Part shown: one piece after another, positions 53,242 to 61,632 of the stretch
Layout: each line of letters opens with the position of its first letter
Numbering within the stretch: position 1 is the stretch's first letter
Assembly: GCF_042666655.1 (NCBI RefSeq)
Contig: NZ_JBHTDE010000008.1
Coordinates: 1-64,000, forward strand
Reading direction: 5' to 3'
DNA from: Paracraurococcus sp042666655
GTDB lineage: Bacteria > Pseudomonadota > Alphaproteobacteria > Acetobacterales > Acetobacteraceae
Length of the DNA stretch: 64,000 bases
The notes under the pieces: model-generated
Databases searched by the model: none
What the model saw: the letters and a program-made list of their open reading frames with translations, nothing else
Told to the model about the DNA's origin: nothing
Made by a program: the position numbers and the translations under genes

Positions 53242-53318
53242 CTCCCTTGCCGGGGCTGGCGGTTCACGCCGCGGGCAAAGCCCCCGCGGCGATCGCGGCC
53301 CCGGGCCGATCCGGTGGA

Positions 53319-54740
53319 TCAGACCGAGTAGTACATCTCGAACTCGACCGGGTGCGGGGTGTGCTCGAAGCGGTAGACCTCCGACCACTTCAGCTCGATG
53401 TAGGACTGGATCTGGTCGACGCTGAACACGCCGCCTTCCAGCAGGAAGTCGTGGTCGGCCTCGAGCGCACCCAGCGCCTCGCGCAGCGAGCCGCACACCG
53501 TCGGGATGCCCTTCAGCTCCTCGGGCGGCAGGTCGTAGAGGTCCTTGTCCATCGGGTCGCCCGGATGGATTCGGTTCTTGATGCCGTCCATCGCCGCCAT
53601 CGCCAGCGCCGCATAGGCGAGATAGGGGTTCGCCGAGGCATCCGGGAACCGCACCTCGACCCGCTTGGCCTTCGGGCTGGTGGTGTAGGGGATGCGGCAG
53701 GACGCCGACCGGTTGCGGGCCGAATAGGCCAGCAGCACCGGGGCCTCGAAGCCCGGGATCAGCCGCTTGTAGCTGTTGGTCGAGGGGTTGGTGAAGGCGT
53801 TCACCGCCTTGGCGTGCTTGATGATGCCGCCGATGGCGTAGAGGCACATCTCCGACAGGTCGGCATAGCCGTTGCCGGCGAACAGCGGCTTGCCTTCCTT
53901 CCAGATGGACAGGTGGGTGTGCATGCCCGAGCCGTTGTCGCCGTAGATCGGCTTCGGCATGAAGGTCGCGGTCTTGCCGTAGCTGTGGGCGACGTTGTGG
54001 ACGCAGTACTTGTAGATCTGCATCTGGTCGGCCATCGTCGTCAGCGTGCCGAACTTGGTGCCCAGCTCGTGCTGCGACTGCGCCACCTCGTGGTGGTGCT
54101 TCTCGATCGGCAGGCCCATCTCGCCCATGGTCGAGAGCATCTCGGCGCGCAGGTCGACGTCGCCGTCCACCGGGGCCACGGGGAAGTAGCCACCCTTGAC
54201 GCCCGGGCGGTGGCCCATGTTGCCTTCCGGATACTCCTTCATGTTGGAGCCGGGACCCTCGACGCTTTCGAGGAAATGGCTGGCGAAGTTGCCGCCGGTG
54301 CCGAAGCGGACGCTGTCGAACACGAAGAACTCGGCCTCGGCGCCGACCAGGATCGTGTCGCCGACGCCGGAGGAGGCGACATAGGCCTCGGCCAGCTTGG
54401 CGGTCGCGCGCGGGTCGCGGGCGTAGAACTGGCCGGTCGAGGGCTCGATGATGTCGCAGAACAGGATCAGCTGCGGCTTGGCGCTGAACGGGTCCATGCA
54501 GGCATTCACCGGATCCGGCATCAGGATCATGTCGGACTCGTTGATCGCCTTCCAGCCGGCGATGGACGACCCGTCGAACATGATGCCGTCGACGAAGGTG
54601 TCCTCATCGACCGTGGAGATGTGCTGGGCGGTGTGCTGCCACTTGCCGCGCGGATCGGTGAAGCGGAAATCGACGTATTCGACGCTGTGCTCCTTGATCA
54701 TTTCCATGACCTTGGAGATGGCGGCTGCCTTGTCTGCCAT
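53319..54740 (-). CDS. glnA: Glutamine synthetase, type I
   Basis: Makes glutamine from glutamate, ammonia and ATP as a cytoplasmic dodecamer. The 473-residue product has DFRFTDPRGKWQH, MFDGSSIAGW, GAEAEFFVFD, EKHHHEVAQSQHELG and NPSTNSYKRLIPGFEAPV, all in family order. The adenylylation tyrosine is present at about Tyr402 in KDLYDLPPEE, so GlnE control is expected. It is downstream of glnB with 247 bases between them, which hold a strong hairpin, so transcription may partly pause before glnA. Confidence 0.97.
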   Translation of the reverse strand: MADKAAAISKVMEMIKEHSVEYVDFRFTDPRGKWQHTAQHISTVDEDTFVDGIMFDGSSIAGWKAINESDMILMPDPVNACMDPFSAKPQLILFCDIIEPSTGQFYARDPRATAKLAEAYVASSGVGDTILVGAEAEFFVFDSVRFGTGGNFASHFLESVEGPGSNMKEYPEGNMGHRPGVKGGYFPVAPVDGDVDLRAEMLSTMGEMGLPIEKHHHEVAQSQHELGTKFGTLTTMADQMQIYKYCVHNVAHSYGKTATFMPKPIYGDNGSGMHTHLSIWKEGKPLFAGNGYADLSEMCLYAIGGIIKHAKAVNAFTNPSTNSYKRLIPGFEAPVLLAYSARNRSASCRIPYTTSPKAKRVEVRFPDASANPYLAYAALAMAAMDGIKNRIHPGDPMDKDLYDLPPEELKGIPTVCGSLREALGALEADHDFLLEGGVFSVDQIQSYIELKWSEVYRFEHTPHPVEFEMYYSV

Positions 54741-54949
54741 GTAACCTGTACCCCTGACTGGTCCCGGAAGCCCTTGCGGACCTCCCCTTCGCCCCCTCGG
54801 CGCGGCGCACGCCGCGACCCGCGCCCAAGGCCGCCCTATGGCCGCCTGGTGCCCGGGTGTTCGCCGCGAACCGTGGGCTCGTCCCGGCCGCGGCGTGTAT
54901 TCGGCATCCTGGCCCCGGCCATGCCGGCCGGATCAGGGCACCGCTTTGC

Positions 54950-54980
54950 GCATGCGGCCAGCCCCCGGCTGGCCGCATGC
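54950..54980 (-). terminator. Strong hairpin between glnB and glnA
   Basis: GCATGCGGCCAGCC and GGCTGGCCGCATGC pair as a perfect 14-bp stem with a three-base loop, seven bases after the glnB stop on the minus strand. No T run follows in that direction, so it may act as an attenuator, an RNA processing site or a 3' stabiliser that sets the glnB to glnA ratio. Confidence 0.65.
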
Positions 54981-54987
54981 CGATCGA

Positions 54988-55326
54988 TCAGACCGCGTCC
55001 TCGCCCCGTTCGCCGGTGCGGATGCGGATGACTTCCTGGATCTCCGAGATGAAGATCTTGCCGTCGCCGATGCGGCCGGTGCGCGCGGCCTGCTGGATCG
55101 CCTCGACGGCACGGTCGACAAGGTCGTCGGTGCAGACGACCTCGATCTTCACCTTCGGCAGGAAATCCACGACGTATTCGGCCCCACGGTAGAGTTCCGT
55201 ATGGCCCTTCTGGCGCCCGAAGCCCTTGGCTTCGACGACGGTAAGCCCCTGCAGTCCGATCTCGTGCAGGGCATCCTTCACCTCGTCGAGCTTGAAGGGC
55301 TTGATGATGGCCTCGATCTTCTTCAT
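54988..55326 (-). CDS. glnB: Nitrogen regulatory protein P-II
   Basis: A 112-residue signal protein that reports 2-oxoglutarate and ATP/ADP to GlnE, NtrB and other targets. The T-loop holds the uridylylation Tyr51 (HTELYRGAEY), and the C-terminal part has TGRIGDGKIFI and VIRIRTGERGEDA, matching the family exactly in length. The ATG at 55326 is chosen by homology to the invariant MKKIEAIIKPFKLDEVK start. It lies about 96 bases downstream of a predicted sigma-54 transcription start and directs the usual alphaproteobacterial glnB-glnA operon. Confidence 0.97.
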   Translation of the reverse strand: MKKIEAIIKPFKLDEVKDALHEIGLQGLTVVEAKGFGRQKGHTELYRGAEYVVDFLPKVKIEVVCTDDLVDRAVEAIQQAARTGRIGDGKIFISEIQEVIRIRTGERGEDAV

Positions 55327-55430
55327 CGGCTCCGCTTTGCGTTCCGGCGATGGCCTAGGTTCCGAAGTCGTCCCGGCATGACGCTTCCTCCGCCCGTTCC
55401 GCCCAATCCGGCGGTGCCGGCCGAGGGTGT

Positions 55431-55448
55431 TTTGCACGCCCCGTGCCA
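55431..55448 (-). promoter_or_regulatory. Predicted sigma-54 (RpoN) promoter of glnB
   Basis: On the minus strand the sequence TGGCACGGGGCGTGCAAA has GG and GC at the exact -24/-12 spacing, differing from the consensus TGGCACGN4TTGCA at one position (T to G). The predicted start of transcription is near 55422. The same bases also look like a GCAC-N5-GTGC palindrome, but the promoter reading explains more positions. NtrC enhancer sites would be expected between about 55480 and 55600, and I see no strong one. The rest of the 356-base glnB/aminotransferase gap has no gene. Confidence 0.75.
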
Positions 55449-55682
55449 CGGGTTCAATCGGCCGGCGGGGCGAAATCCACCGGTTTGTGCCTGATTCGCG
55501 CCTATGACGGCGGCAATCTGCTTATCAGAACGGCAAACGCCGTTCCGGCCGCGGCTTGCGGCGGGGAAATCCGGCCCGCATGATGGCGCGCAGCCAGGGG
55601 CAGGCGTTCCAAGGTCGCAAAAAAGCGCCTAGGCACCACGCCGACTCCATCTCTCCGATCCATCGAAAAGGGCAAGGGCGGA

Positions 55683-56876
55683 ATGCAGCCCCAGAACAGC
55701 CTGCTGTCGGCCACCGGCACCACCATCTTCACCGTCATGAGCGCCCTGGCGCTGGAACACGGCGCGATCAACCTCGGCCAGGGCTTCCCCGACTACGACG
55801 GGCCGGACGACGTCATCGAGGCCGCCGCCGCCGCGCTGAAGGACGGCCGCAACCAGTATCCGCCGCTGACCGGGGTGCCGGAGCTGCGCCAGGCGGTCGC
55901 CGCCCATGCGCGGCGCTTCTACGGCATCGAGGCCGATCCGAATGCCGAGGTCATCGTCACCTCGGGCGCCACGGAGGCGATCACCGCCTGCCTGATGGCG
56001 GTGCTGAACCCGGGCGACGAGTGCGTGCTGATCGAGCCGCTGTACGACACGTACCTGCCGGTGGTGAAGCTCCTGGGCGCCGTCCCGAAGCTGGTCCGGC
56101 TGAACCCGCCGGACTGGGCATTGCCGCGGGCCGAGCTCGCCGCGGCCTTCGGGCCGAAGACCAAGGCCATCCTGTTCAACTCCCCGATGAACCCGACCGG
56201 CAAGGTCTTCACGGCGGCCGAGCTGGCCTTCGTCGCCGAACTCCTGCAGCGGCACGACTGCTACGCCATCTGCGACGAGGTCTACGAGCACCTGACCTTC
56301 GACGGCGCGAAGCACATCCCGCTGATGACGCTGCCGGGCATGCGCGAGCGCTGCATGCGGATCGGCAGCGCCGGCAAGACCTTCAGCCTGACCGGCTGGA
56401 AGGTCGGCTACATCACCTGCGACCGGTCGCTGGCGCCGAACGTCGCCAAGGCGCACCAGAACCTCACCTTCACCACCCCGCCCAACCTGCAGCGCGGCGT
56501 GGCGGTCGGGCTGCGGAAGGACGACGCCTACTTCGCCGGCCTGTCGGCGCACCTGGAGGCCAAGCGCGACCGGCTGGCGAGGGGCCTGGCCGAGATCGGC
56601 TTCGACGTGCTGCCGGCGCAGGGATCCTACTTCATCACCACCGATTTCCGCCCGCTCGGCTTCAACGGCGACGACGTGGCCTTCTGCCGGACCATCACCG
56701 AGGAGGCGAAGGTGACCGCCATCCCGGTGACCGCCTTCTATGCCTCGGCCGATGCGCCCAGCCACTACGCCCGCTTCGCCTTCTGCAAGGGGGAGGCGGT
56801 GATCGATGCGGCGCTGGACCGGCTGCGGGGCTGGGTGGAATCCCGCGGTCGGCAGTTGACGGCAGCCGCCGGCTAG
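55683..56876 (+). CDS. Pyridoxal-phosphate aminotransferase, class I/II
   Basis: A 397-residue fold-type I aminotransferase. INLGQGFPDYDGPDDVI and NQYPPLTGVPELRQAV are typical of the methionine/kynurenine aminotransferase-like branch, the cofactor lysine is in GSAGKTFSLTGWKVGY, and the C-terminal Arg is in HYARFAFCKG. An AAGGGCGGA site precedes the ATG at 55683. It probably transaminates Met, aromatic amino acids or their keto acids. A GC-rich hairpin and tRNA-His follow. Confidence 0.87.
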   Translation: MQPQNSLLSATGTTIFTVMSALALEHGAINLGQGFPDYDGPDDVIEAAAAALKDGRNQYPPLTGVPELRQAVAAHARRFYGIEADPNAEVIVTSGATEAITACLMAVLNPGDECVLIEPLYDTYLPVVKLLGAVPKLVRLNPPDWALPRAELAAAFGPKTKAILFNSPMNPTGKVFTAAELAFVAELLQRHDCYAICDEVYEHLTFDGAKHIPLMTLPGMRERCMRIGSAGKTFSLTGWKVGYITCDRSLAPNVAKAHQNLTFTTPPNLQRGVAVGLRKDDAYFAGLSAHLEAKRDRLARGLAEIGFDVLPAQGSYFITTDFRPLGFNGDDVAFCRTITEEAKVTAIPVTAFYASADAPSHYARFAFCKGEAVIDAALDRLRGWVESRGRQLTAAAG

Positions 56877-56885
56877 CCGTATTCC

Positions 56886-56917
56886 CACCCCCGTCGCGGC
56901 GCCAACCGCGGCGGGTG
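56886..56917 (+). terminator. Hairpin between aminotransferase gene and tRNA-His
   Basis: CACCC pairs with GGGTG and an inner CGCGG pairs with CCGCG, with a small internal loop, nine bases after the aminotransferase stop. No T run follows. It ends seven bases before the mature tRNA and could also guide 5' processing. Confidence 0.5.
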
Positions 56918-56923
56918 TCGTGT

Positions 56924-57000
56924 GGCGGCCTTAGCTCAGCTGGCAGAGCGTCGGCTTGTGGTGCCGAATGTCGCGGGTTCGAGCCCCGTAGGTCGCCCCA
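56924..57000 (+). tRNA. tRNA-His (anticodon GTG)
   Basis: The cloverleaf folds fully. Acceptor GCGGCCT (56925-56931) pairs with AGGTCGC (56990-56996), with one G-U. The anticodon stem TCGGC/GCCGA encloses the loop TTGTGGT with anticodon GTG, and the T arm holds GGTTCGAGCC. The extra G at 56924 faces the discriminator C73, the identity pair unique to tRNA-His. CCA is encoded. No other tRNA or rRNA is in the window. Confidence 0.96.
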
Positions 57001-57068
57001 TCCCCCCCTCCTTTCGCCATCCGCCGCCTGACGGCAGGATGCGCGGTATCCAAGGGGGAGACATATCC

Positions 57069-57854
57069 ATGCAGCTTTCACTGAACGGGCGGGCCGCGCT
57101 GATCACCGGCGGCTCCAAGGGCCTGGGCCTGGCCATCGCCAAGGCCTTCGCCGTCGCCGGCGGCAAGGTCGCCATCGTCGCCCGCAGCGCCGAGCAGCTT
57201 GCCGCCGCCGAAGCTGAGATCGGGGCGGCGGCGCCTGGCGCCCAGGTCCTCGCCGTCCCGGCCGATATCAGCACCGCCGCAGGCTGCGAGGCCGCCTACG
57301 CCGCCGCCGAGGCGGCCTTCGGCCAGGTCGACATCCTGATCAACAATGCCGGCACCAGCCAGCGCGCCCCCTTCCTCGAGGTCTCGGATGCGCTCTGGCA
57401 GAATGACCTCGACCTGAAGCTGTTCGCCGCGATCCGGCTCGGCCGGCTGGTCTGGCCGGGGATGCAGGCGCGCAAATGGGGCCGGATCATCAATGTGCTG
57501 AACACCGGCGCGAAGGCGCCGCCGGCCGAGGGCGCCCCGACCGCCGTCACCCGCGCCGCCGGCATGGCACTGACCAAGGTGCAGGCGAACGAGGGGGCGA
57601 AACATAACATCCTGGTCAATGCGATGCTGGTCGGGCTGATCGACAGCGACCAGCATCGCCGCCGCCACGCGGCGAGCAAGACCAACGAGAGCTACGAGGA
57701 ATGGCTGGGCAAGCTGGGCGCGGCACTGCCCATGGGGCGCTACGGCAAGGCGGAGGAATTCGCCGCGACCGCGCTGTTCCTGTGTTCGGAGGGCGGCGGG
57801 TATATCGCCGGCGTGGCGCTCAACGTCGATGGCGGGCGCAGCCCGGTCGTCTGA
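57069..57854 (+). CDS. SDR-fold protein lacking the Tyr-Lys catalytic pair
   Basis: A 261-residue Rossmann protein. The cofactor site is intact (TGGSKGLGLAIA, INNAGTSQ, NVDGGRSP). At the active site the usual Ser is replaced within VLNTGAKAP, and the YxxxK motif reads TAVTR at about 158-162. Classical proton relay is therefore not possible with these residues. Such divergent SDRs exist, often annotated as oxidoreductases. This one may bind a nucleotide cofactor without the classical reaction or use other residues. The start ATG follows GGGGGAGACATATCC. Confidence 0.85.
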   Translation: MQLSLNGRAALITGGSKGLGLAIAKAFAVAGGKVAIVARSAEQLAAAEAEIGAAAPGAQVLAVPADISTAAGCEAAYAAAEAAFGQVDILINNAGTSQRAPFLEVSDALWQNDLDLKLFAAIRLGRLVWPGMQARKWGRIINVLNTGAKAPPAEGAPTAVTRAAGMALTKVQANEGAKHNILVNAMLVGLIDSDQHRRRHAASKTNESYEEWLGKLGAALPMGRYGKAEEFAATALFLCSEGGGYIAGVALNVDGGRSPVV

Positions 57855-57859
57855 GCAAG

Positions 57860-57962
57860 CGAGGCCGGGGAGACGCTGTTCTCCCCGGACCCCGCATCGA
57901 TCTTTGTTGGTGGACCCGGCAACGGCGAAGGGGGGTCGGGGGAAATGCCTTCCCCCGACCGT
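57860..57962. repeat. Palindromic repeat copy F (short form)
   Basis: The left arm hairpin GGCCGGGGAGA ... TCTCCCCGGACC lies six bases after the SDR stop. A short centre and the right arm GGTCGGGGGAAATGCCTTCCCCCGACC follow, with TTCGTTTTT after it on the plus strand. It joins the stops of convergent genes (57854 and 57971). It keeps the architecture but has diverged in the middle. Confidence 0.65.
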
Positions 57963-57970
57963 TCGTTTTT

Positions 57971-58324
57971 CTACCGGTTGCGCGGGTTGGCGCCCGAGGT
58001 GTTCGACCCGGTGGCCCGGTCATAGGCGCGTTCGGCCGCCGTGCCCGGCGGATTTCCCCGCGTGCCGTCCGACTGCGCCGGATAGGCGCCCGAAGTGTTG
58101 GTGCCGACCGCCCTGTCCAGCGCCCGCTCCGCCGCGGTCCCGGCCGGGTTGTTGCCGGTGCCGTCGGCGCTGGTGCGCGGCGCGTCGGTCGCCTTGTCGT
58201 AGGCGCGCTGCATGGCGGTGCTCGGTGGGTTGCCGCGGCTGCCGTCGCGGGTGTTGTCGCAGGCGGCGAGCGTGGTCAGCATCGCGGCAGCGGCAAGGCC
58301 GCGCAGCAGGGGGGTGACATGCAT
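57971..58324 (-). CDS. Predicted lipoprotein with three tandem repeats
   Basis: A 117-residue protein. The lipoprotein signal ends in LTTLAAC (Cys near 22). The rest is three tandem units of about 28-30 residues built on D-G-[ST]-x-G-N-P-x-[GS]-T-A-x-[EQ]-R-A-[YL]-D-[KR]-A. The second and third units also share the linker NTSGA. The units look like short helices joined by polar turns. I do not recognise the family. GAGGAG lies about ten bases before the ATG. It is probably anchored in the outer membrane or the periplasmic side of the inner membrane. Confidence 0.75.
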   Translation of the reverse strand: MHVTPLLRGLAAAAMLTTLAACDNTRDGSRGNPPSTAMQRAYDKATDAPRTSADGTGNNPAGTAAERALDRAVGTNTSGAYPAQSDGTRGNPPGTAAERAYDRATGSNTSGANPRNR

Positions 58325-58476
58325 GGAAGGCGTACTCCTCGGTCTGTTCCGGACCTGCGTCTTGGCTGGTCGTTCCGCCTAGCGCGGCACGTCCCCCAAG
58401 GTTCCGTTCAACCTCTCGTCCCGCCGCCCGGCTTCTGCTAACCGCGGCGCCTGGCACACGGCGCGAAGGACTTCCC

Positions 58477-59289
58477 ATGGCGGGCGAATTGACGGTGGCG
58501 ATCGGCGGGCTGGGTGCGATCGGCGCGCATCTCGCCCGTGCCCTGGATGCGGGCGTCGAGGGGCTGCGCCTGGTCGCGGTCGCGGCGCGCGACCAGGACA
58601 AGGCGCGGCGCACCGTGGCCGGTTTCCGGGCGCCGCCGAAGCTGGCCGGGCTGGCGGAGCTTGCCGAACTGGCCGATATCGTGGTCGAGGCCGCCCCCGC
58701 CGCGGTCTTCGAGCAGATCGCCGAGGCGGCGATCGCCCGCGGCCGCATCTTCGTGCCCTCCTCCGTCGGCGCGCTGCTGCCGCGGATGCAGCTGGTGTCG
58801 CGGGCGCGGGAGACCGGGGCGCGCATCGTGGTGCCGACCGGCGCGCTGCTCGGGCTGGATGCGGTGCGGGCCGCGGCCGAGGGCAGGGTCGAGAGCGTGA
58901 CCATCGAGACCCGCAAGCCGCCGCGCGGCCTCGAAGGCGCGCCCTATCTGGTCGAGCACGGGATCGACGTCCTCGCCATCACCACGCCGAGGATCGTGTT
59001 CAAGGGCAATGCCTTCGACGCCGCCAAGGGCTTTCCCGCCAACGTGAACGTCGCCGCCGCCCTGGCGCTGGCCGGCATCGGGCCGGAGCGGACGATGGTG
59101 GAGATCTGGGGCGACCCGACGGTGACCCGCAACACCCACACCATCCGGCTGGAGGCCGAGACGGTGCGGCTGACCATGACGATCGAGAACGTGCCGTCGG
59201 AGGAGAACCCGCGCACCGGCAAGATCACGCCGCTGTCGATCCTCGCCTGCCTGCGCGGGCTGACCTCGACGCTGAAGGTCGGCTCCTAG
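58477..59289 (+). CDS. nadX: Aspartate dehydrogenase
   Basis: A 270-residue NAD(P)-dependent enzyme that oxidises L-aspartate to iminoaspartate and can feed NAD synthesis. The Rossmann motif is IGGLGAIGAHLA, PSSVGALLPRM and VPTGALLGLDAV form the active-site region, and NVPSEENPRTGKITPLSIL is the family's C-terminal hallmark. No nadA or nadC gene is next to it, so an amino acid catabolic role is equally likely. The downstream MFS gene follows by 14 bases. Confidence 0.88.
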   Translation: MAGELTVAIGGLGAIGAHLARALDAGVEGLRLVAVAARDQDKARRTVAGFRAPPKLAGLAELAELADIVVEAAPAAVFEQIAEAAIARGRIFVPSSVGALLPRMQLVSRARETGARIVVPTGALLGLDAVRAAAEGRVESVTIETRKPPRGLEGAPYLVEHGIDVLAITTPRIVFKGNAFDAAKGFPANVNVAAALALAGIGPERTMVEIWGDPTVTRNTHTIRLEAETVRLTMTIENVPSEENPRTGKITPLSILACLRGLTSTLKVGS

Positions 59290-59303
59290 TCCGGCGCCGC
59301 CGG

Positions 59304-60410
59304 GTGCCGCTGCTCGTCTTCGCCTATATCGCCTTCATCGGCCTCGGCCTGCCGGATCCCCTGCCGGGGACGCTCTGGCCGGTGTTGCGGCCCGATTACG
59401 GCCGGCCGGTGGCGGCGCTCGGCGCCCTGCTCCTGGCGGTCTCGGCCGGGACCATGGCGGCCAGCATCCTGTCCGGCCGCGCCATCGCCGCCTTCGGCAC
59501 CGGCGGCGTGCTGGCGGCCAGCGTCGGGCTGACGGCGCTCGCCGCCCTCGGCGCGGCCCTGGCGCCGCCCTGGTGGATGCTGGTGGCGCTGGCGCTGCTG
59601 TCGGGGCTCGGCGCCGGGGCGGTGGATGCGGCGATGAACGTCTTCGCCGCGGCGCGCTTCCAGCCGCGCCACCTGAACTGGATGCACGCCTGCTGGGGCA
59701 TCGGCGCCACCCTGAGTCCGGCCATCGCCACCGGCCTGCTGGCATCCGGGGCCTCCTGGCGGGCGGTCTACCTCACCATCGGCCTCATGCTGGCGGCGCT
59801 GGCCCTGGCCTTCCTGCTGACCCGGGCGCGCTGGGGTGGGCCGGAGGCGGCGGGGCCGCGGCTGCCGGCGCTGGCGGTGCTGCGCAATCCCATGGCACGA
59901 CGGCAGATCGCTGCCTTCTTCCTCTATTGCGGGGTGGAGGCCGGCACCGGCCAATGGCTGGCCACCATCCTGGTCGATGCCCGCGGCGCCGGCCCGGCGG
60001 CCGCCGGCGCGGCGACGGCGGTCTTCTGGGCGGCGCTGGCGCTGGGCCGCATCGGGCTTGGCTTCGTGGTGGACCGGATGGGGCCGGACCGCATGCTGCG
60101 CTGGGCGGTGCTGGTGGCGGCGCTGGCTTCGGCCGGCTTCGCCCTGGCGCCGGCGGGATGGGACCTAGCCGCGGCCGGGTTGCTGGCGGTGGCGCTGGCG
60201 CCGCTTTACCCCACCCTGATGGCGCTGACGCCGGCCCGGCTGGGCGCGGCGGCGGCGACCCATGCGGTGGGGTTCCAGGTGGCGGCGGCGACGCTCGGCG
60301 CGGGGCTGCTGCCGGCGCTGCTGGGGCTGGCGCCGATCACCTGGGTGCCGGCGCTGCTGGCGGGGCTGGCGGTGGCGCTGGCGGTGCTGGTGCGGCGGAT
60401 CGCGCGGTGA
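59304..60410 (+). CDS. MFS transporter
   Basis: A 368-residue membrane protein with about eleven to twelve hydrophobic segments. The pattern GLGAGAVDAAMNVFAA and LNWMHACWGIGATLSP resembles the fucose/glucose permease-like (FucP/YfkF) branch of MFS proteins. The start is a GTG at 59304, 14 bases after nadX, so the two are probably cotranscribed. It ends one base from the stop of the convergent gene. The substrate is unknown. Confidence 0.85.
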   Translation: MPLLVFAYIAFIGLGLPDPLPGTLWPVLRPDYGRPVAALGALLLAVSAGTMAASILSGRAIAAFGTGGVLAASVGLTALAALGAALAPPWWMLVALALLSGLGAGAVDAAMNVFAAARFQPRHLNWMHACWGIGATLSPAIATGLLASGASWRAVYLTIGLMLAALALAFLLTRARWGGPEAAGPRLPALAVLRNPMARRQIAAFFLYCGVEAGTGQWLATILVDARGAGPAAAGAATAVFWAALALGRIGLGFVVDRMGPDRMLRWAVLVAALASAGFALAPAGWDLAAAGLLAVALAPLYPTLMALTPARLGAAAATHAVGFQVAAATLGAGLLPALLGLAPITWVPALLAGLAVALAVLVRRIAR

Positions 60411-60411
60411 G

Positions 60412-61482
60412 TCAGCCAGGGGAGGCCGGCGTCGTCGCCGCGCCGACCGCCAGCCCGGCCTTGACCACCGGCTGGCCGGCGCCGCGCGCCGCGGCGGCCT
60501 CGCGCGGGCTCAGGCCGCTGCTGCGGATGCGGGCCAGCTTCTGCAGCGTGTCGAACCAGAAGGGCGCGCCGAACACGGTGGAGGAGGCGGCGATGACCCA
60601 GCCGCAGATCAGCAGCAGGACCACCTGCACCCGCTCGGACGCGTCCGGCACGCGGAAATTGGCCCAGCCGAAGGGCAGGCTCTTCGACCAGACGCCGTAG
60701 AGGCTGTCGTAGAGTTCCTGCTGGGCGGCGGCCCGCGCCTGGCTGGTCGCCTCGGGGTCCGCCGTGGCATCGGACTCCCCGGTGCCGGGCGCCGCCGCCA
60801 GGGTGCCAGGCATCGGCTTCGCCGCCGGGGTGCTGGATGCCGCTTCGATGGTCCTGCGCGCCTGTTCGGCGATCGAGCCGGAGAGCCCGGGCTGCACCCA
60901 GAGCTGGCGCGCGATGGTCAGCGCATCGACGTTCATCGCCCCGGCCAGCGCCAGCGCCAGGCAGAAATTCCAGGCCTGCACCTTGCGCTTGTAGCCGCCG
61001 CTGAGGCGGTCCATGGCGCTGTCGAACCAGGCGGCGAGGCCCGAGCGGAACTGGTCCACATCCCCCTTGGCCCGGGCCAGGAGGCCGTCCAGGAACTGCC
61101 GGAGCTGCGGGTTCTCGACCCTGGCCAGGGCGGCCTGCAGCGATGCCGTCGTCTGGTCCACCTGGCCCGGCAGGCTCAGCACGTCGGTCAGCGCGGCGGC
61201 GAATTGCGCCGGCTCGATATAGGTGGGCCGCTTGGCGTCGAGCGTGCCACCCGGGGCACCCGGCGAGAGCGGATTCACCGCCGCATGCGCCAGCACGTCC
61301 TTCGCCAGGCCCTGCAGCTTCGGGTCGTTCAGCATCTGCCGGAGCCCGGCTTCGAGCGTCGCCGCCCGCCAGCCGAGCGCGGAGGCAAAGGCTTCGACCA
61401 TCGCCCCGGTCAGCAGGCTGAAGCTGCCGAAGGTCAAGGCGAGGCCGATGAACAGGTTGAGGATCGGATCGAGCGAAAGCAT
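60412..61482 (-). CDS. Membrane protein of unknown function
   Basis: A 356-residue protein with one hydrophobic segment near residues 8-30, a long soluble stretch rich in Ala and Gln, another pair around FCLALALAGAMNVDALTIAR, and a C-terminal one (VVLLLICGWVIAASSTVFGAPFW). The phrase NVDALTIARQLW is a recurring feature of a bacterial conserved membrane family with no known role. The start ATG at 61482 (MLSLDPILN) is preferred. The gene stands alone between convergent and same-strand neighbours. Confidence 0.75.
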   Translation of the reverse strand: MLSLDPILNLFIGLALTFGSFSLLTGAMVEAFASALGWRAATLEAGLRQMLNDPKLQGLAKDVLAHAAVNPLSPGAPGGTLDAKRPTYIEPAQFAAALTDVLSLPGQVDQTTASLQAALARVENPQLRQFLDGLLARAKGDVDQFRSGLAAWFDSAMDRLSGGYKRKVQAWNFCLALALAGAMNVDALTIARQLWVQPGLSGSIAEQARRTIEAASSTPAAKPMPGTLAAAPGTGESDATADPEATSQARAAAQQELYDSLYGVWSKSLPFGWANFRVPDASERVQVVLLLICGWVIAASSTVFGAPFWFDTLQKLARIRSSGLSPREAAAARGAGQPVVKAGLAVGAATTPASPG

Positions 61483-61632
61483 GGACGATATCCCCGGGCG
61501 GTGGCGCACGGGCCTCGTCTATCACCGCACGGTGGGGGCCTTCGTCCTGCGGCCTGTCCGGCCGTTCCGCGCAATGCCGCAGGACACAGTCCCGCCCGGC
61601 GGGGAGGGGCGGCGCCAGGCCGCCCCGCTGCC

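Noticed and set aside
55433..55447. GCAC-N5-GTGC palindrome as an NtrC binding site
   Set aside because: The same bases fit the sigma-54 -24/-12 consensus with exact spacing, which is the better explanation. NtrC sites should lie further upstream.
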